A DNA stretch of 64,000 nucleotides from assembly GCA_046318595.1 (NCBI GenBank), contig JBKCTV010000004.1:104717-168716 (forward strand). Reading direction: 5' to 3'. Of the stretch, positions 59,908-64,000 are shown in pieces. This DNA comes from DAITMV01 sp046318595. Its GTDB lineage: Bacteria > Pseudomonadota > Gammaproteobacteria > Burkholderiales > Burkholderiaceae_B. Made by a program: the position numbers and the translations under genes. Every line of letters starts with the position of its first letter. Position 1 is the first letter of the stretch. Below the pieces are notes generated by a model. It had not been told where the DNA came from, did not search any database, and saw nothing but the letters and a program-made list of their open reading frames with translations.

Positions 59908-60404
59908 CACCGGTCTTCCCAGCATTGACCGCCCACCCAGAGCATGATCGCCTGCGCGTTACTCGGGCTGAAGCACGCCGCCGCCGCATCTGCCCACGGC
60001 AGCCAGCGATAGCGGGTGTGTTCGTGGGGGGACAGTTGTACCGGACACGGGGGCGGCACACAAAGACTGAACCAGTGCTCGGTATTGTGTGTGCTTTCTG
60101 GCGCATAGCGGTGCCGCCAGTGCGGATAAATTTCAAACCGTACGGAATGTTGGCAATCGTTCAGCAACAGCTCAGCCTCGGCAGAAAAACGGTCGGACAA
60201 GCTGCTGAGCATACCCCGTGCCTGAATGCCGGTTTCCTCAAAAAGCTCACGACGTGCCGTATCGGCAAACGGCTCGACCGGCGTGGCACGGCTGCCGGTC
60301 ACCGACTGCCAGTAGCCCGGCCGGTCGGTGCGCTCCAGCAACAGCACATCGCGCGCAGCGGTGTGGATCACGACAAGTACGGATTCGGGAAATTTGAAGC
60401 TCAT
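59907..60404 (-). CDS. nudB: Dihydroneopterin triphosphate diphosphatase
   Basis: Nudix hydrolase of 165 residues acting early in folate synthesis; it removes pyrophosphate from dihydroneopterin triphosphate. The Nudix helix is ARRELFEETGI, preceded by YWQSVTGSR, which is typical of NudB. PHEHTRYRWLPWADAAA is a family C-terminal motif. It usually lies downstream of aspS in betaproteobacteria; here one gene separates them. It overlaps ybhP by 3 bases. Confidence 0.92.
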   Translation of the reverse strand: MSFKFPESVLVVIHTAARDVLLLERTDRPGYWQSVTGSRATPVEPFADTARRELFEETGIQARGMLSSLSDRFSAEAELLLNDCQHSVRFEIYPHWRHRYAPESTHNTEHWFSLCVPPPCPVQLSPHEHTRYRWLPWADAAAACFSPSNAQAIMLWVGGQCWEDR

Positions 60405-60558
60405 GGCTTTCGGTAGCCGAGATCAGGCGACGTGGATGAACTGCGACACTGCCAGTAATTGTCGATAACCGCATGACAAAGTAAACTCATGGAACCATTT
60501 TTCCCTTTTTGTAGACTTATGAGGGGTTAAATCAGGTTTTATAAGACTTTCGATTGCC

Positions 60559-61008
60559 CTAAAGCGGCATGACTTTGTTCAACAACTCGAGCGTCAAGTC
60601 ATCGCTCAAGCTACCTTCCTGCGATTTCCGAATCAAAATCTTCACCAGCGCCTGACAGAGCGGATTGACGCCGGCCAATTCGAGGTCGTCCTTGTCGGAG
60701 CTCGACAAAATCGCCCAGCCGGCGCGCGCCTGCAGCTCGGCGGCGGTGCGGGCCTGCGTCCCGAAGGCCAGGCCGGTCAGTGGCGACGGCGCATCGAGCG
60801 TCATTGGCAGGAGCCCCAGCGCATGCTCGATGTCGCGCGCCAACTGATCGGTGAACAGCCGCCGGCCGTTGATCAAATTGCTGATGTCGCTGCTGTACAT
60901 ATGCAGCTTGTTGGCCAGCAGCGTTTTCGAGCCACGCAACGAGGTCGCAATGATAAGATTGTGACGCCGTGTTTCCTCGACCTTATCGGCGACACGGCGC
61001 GGTTTCAC
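60559..61008 (-). CDS. Helix-turn-helix protein, lambda-repressor-like
   Basis: 149 residues if started at the GTG at 61008, directly after the aspS stop (TAAGCGTG). The open frame reaches to 61104 inside aspS, but that part looks like antisense-style sequence. Residues VEETRRHNLIIATSLRGSKTLLANKL plus MYSSDISNLINGRRLF look like an XRE-type HTH in which YSSDISNLINGRR is the recognition helix. The C-terminal half is helical and conserved in related species by my recollection. Target unknown. It may be cotranscribed with aspS. Confidence 0.72.
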   Translation of the reverse strand: MKPRRVADKVEETRRHNLIIATSLRGSKTLLANKLHMYSSDISNLINGRRLFTDQLARDIEHALGLLPMTLDAPSPLTGLAFGTQARTAAELQARAGWAILSSSDKDDLELAGVNPLCQALVKILIRKSQEGSLSDDLTLELLNKVMPL

Positions 61009-61010
61009 GC

Positions 61011-62807
<1,797 letters not shown>

Positions 62808-62820
62808 GATGATCGATTCT

Positions 62821-63447
62821 TTACGGTTGAGTGACTAAAGACGAATGCGGCGATGCCGCGACTGGCGGCGCCACCACGCCCATCGACACGATGTACTTCA
62901 AGGCGTCGTCGACGCTTAAACCGAGTGGCTGCACGCTGGTCGCCGGCAGCAAGAGCACGAAGCCAGAAGTGGGGTTTGGCGCAGTGGGCACGAACACACT
63001 GACCGTCGCGGCGGGCTGCAACTGCGACACCAGCAGCGGCGCCGGGCCGGTCAAAAAGCCGATGCTCCAGCTCTGCGCATGCGGATACGGCACCAGCACG
63101 GCCTGCCTAAACGCCTGGCCGGACGAGCTCAACAAGGTATCCGACACCTGCTTGACGCTGCCATAAATCGAATTGAAAAACGGAATCCGACGCAACAGGC
63201 CGTCCCACCAGCGCACCAGCCTCTGACCGATGAAATTGGTCGCGAACAACCCCGTCACCCACAGAACGCCCAAAGTCAGTAGAACACCCATCCCCGGCAC
63301 ATAAAAGCCCCACAGGGAAAGCGGCTGCCACGACAGCGGTAACAGCAGCAAGGTCTGATCAAGCGCCGCAACGATGGTGTTAAGCACCCAGAGGGTGACG
63401 GCCAACGGCACCCAAATCAGCAAACCGGTCACCAGATAGCGCTTCAT
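62821..63447 (-). CDS. DUF502 family membrane protein
   Basis: 208 residues with two N-terminal membrane segments (LVTGLLIWVPLAVTLWVLNTIVAAL and GVLLTLGVLWVTGLFATNFIG). A soluble part follows with FNSIYGSVKQVSDTLL, the most conserved family motif, and a PNPTSGFVLLLP strand. Function unknown. The ATG overlaps the upstream fmdB stop (ATGA). Its place between fmdB and aspS is conserved in Burkholderiales. Confidence 0.92.
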   Translation of the reverse strand: MKRYLVTGLLIWVPLAVTLWVLNTIVAALDQTLLLLPLSWQPLSLWGFYVPGMGVLLTLGVLWVTGLFATNFIGQRLVRWWDGLLRRIPFFNSIYGSVKQVSDTLLSSSGQAFRQAVLVPYPHAQSWSIGFLTGPAPLLVSQLQPAATVSVFVPTAPNPTSGFVLLLPATSVQPLGLSVDDALKYIVSMGVVAPPVAASPHSSLVTQP

Positions 63448-63737
63448 TCGCCACCTTTGCTGGCGGCGGGCGTAGCCGGAGCGGCAGCGGCAGCAGCCGG
63501 CTTACTGTCGACGGCTGCGTCGGTTTTGGCCGCCGGGGCGGCGGGTGCCGTACTCTTGTCGCGGAAATCCGTCACATACCAACCAGCCCCCTTGAGCTGA
63601 AAACCGGCGGCCGTGACCTGCCGGTCGAAAGCCGTGGCTTGGCATTGCGGACAAACGGTCAACGGGTCGTCGCTCATTTTCTGCAATACGTCTTTTTGGA
63701 AGCCACAGGCGGCGCAGCGGTAAGCGTAAATAGGCAT
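63444..63737 (-). CDS. FmdB-type zinc-ribbon protein
   Basis: 97-residue protein. MPIYAYRCAACGFQKDVLQK and VCPQCQ make the CxxC...CxxC zinc ribbon of the FmdB family. It is followed by the usual GAGWYVTDFR and a low-complexity Ala/Pro/Lys tail. FmdB was named as a formamidase regulator in Methylophilus; its role here is not known. First gene of the unit running to clsB. Confidence 0.93.
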   Translation of the reverse strand: MPIYAYRCAACGFQKDVLQKMSDDPLTVCPQCQATAFDRQVTAAGFQLKGAGWYVTDFRDKSTAPAAPAAKTDAAVDSKPAAAAAAPATPAASKGGE

Positions 63738-63840
63738 AGGGCGATGGTCGGCGGAAACAATCGAAGAAGCCGTTTATTGTAATGGATCCGCAGCTTTCGC
63801 TCACCAAGCAAGTAAATTTAAAGTCAACAGAGCCAGTTGC

Positions 63841-64000
63841 GTTCACTTGAAGCATGATGGCCGGATGGCGAAGTGCTGGCTCAAGGGCGCACTGGGCGAC
63901 GCACTGAACACGGTGCTGAGCGCGGCCGGCTACAACCTGCGCTGGCTGATGCGGGCGGTGCTCGATGGCCGCATCAAGCGCCTTTTTTTGCGCCTTTTTT
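63841..64000 (+). pseudogene. 3' remnant of an IS5-family transposase, cut by the window edge
   Basis: The plus strand reads VHLKHDGRMAKCWLKG, then ALGDALNTVLSAAGYNLRWL and RLFLRLF. This is the C-terminal region of IS5-group transposases (R-M-x-x-x-x-L-K-G-x-x-G-D and A-A-G-Y-N-x-R-W). The 5' part, with the DDE Asp residues, is absent: upstream of 63841 the sequence is unlike a transposase, so the element is truncated. The frame runs off the window, so the true end is not visible. Confidence 0.75.

Overview
The window looks like a chromosomal segment of a betaproteobacterium of the order Burkholderiales, probably Burkholderiaceae. This rests on gene orders typical of that group (pilD-coaE-zapD; fmdB-DUF502-aspS-nudB-ybhP-clsB; pcm-tolC facing waaC-waaA) and on the GC-rich codon use of the housekeeping genes. 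Two visibly AT-rich genes, an ankyrin-repeat/calpain-like protein and a 1908-residue phosphatase-like protein, resemble effectors of host-associated bacteria. A host-associated lifestyle is my inference; I do not assign a genus. I found no rRNA, tRNA, CRISPR array or complete insertion sequence.

Layout. Positions 1-2237: end of a type IV pilus/secretion locus (prepilin peptidase), then coaE and zapD. 2218-10052: glutamate synthase large subunit without its small subunit, divergent from a PEP-carboxylase-like protein that has lost several catalytic-motif residues. 10084-10836: outer-membrane barrel protein. 10990-25431: surface-polysaccharide locus. Its minus-strand arm holds fcl, gmd, an acyltransferase, a lipoprotein, a YjbH-type protein and a Wza-type export protein. 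Its plus-strand arm holds galE, manC, an acyl carrier protein, an acyl-AMP ligase, a short-chain dehydrogenase and ugd. Together these can supply GDP-fucose, UDP-galactose and UDP-glucuronate and part of an outer-membrane exporter, but the arms contain no recognisable polymerase, flippase or glycosyltransferase. 25620-27914: ankyrin/calpain-like gene.

28262-34491: protein repair methyltransferase, TolC, LPS core genes (waaA, waaC, a GT2 enzyme) and a UDP-glucuronate 4-epimerase that could use the Ugd product. 34549-39204: glutamate/aspartate ABC importer (gltIJKL) next to aspartase, which would feed imported aspartate to fumarate. 39394-43028: Atm1-type ABC exporter, acyl-CoA thioesterase and a GT4 glycosyltransferase. 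43246-49714: fatty-acid beta-oxidation operon (acyl-CoA dehydrogenase, FadB-like, thiolase, SDR) with a TetR-type palindrome and a short leader ORF upstream.

49978-55704: the giant AT-rich gene with a duplicated module of about 220 residues and a C-terminal PPP-family phosphatase domain. 55736-57688: a chemoreceptor. 57809-63737: the clsB-ybhP-nudB-HTH-aspS-DUF502-fmdB cluster, largely translationally coupled by 1-4 base overlaps. The right edge holds the 3' remnant of an IS5-family transposase. The most novel candidates are the two AT-rich effector-like genes and the divergent PEP carboxylase.
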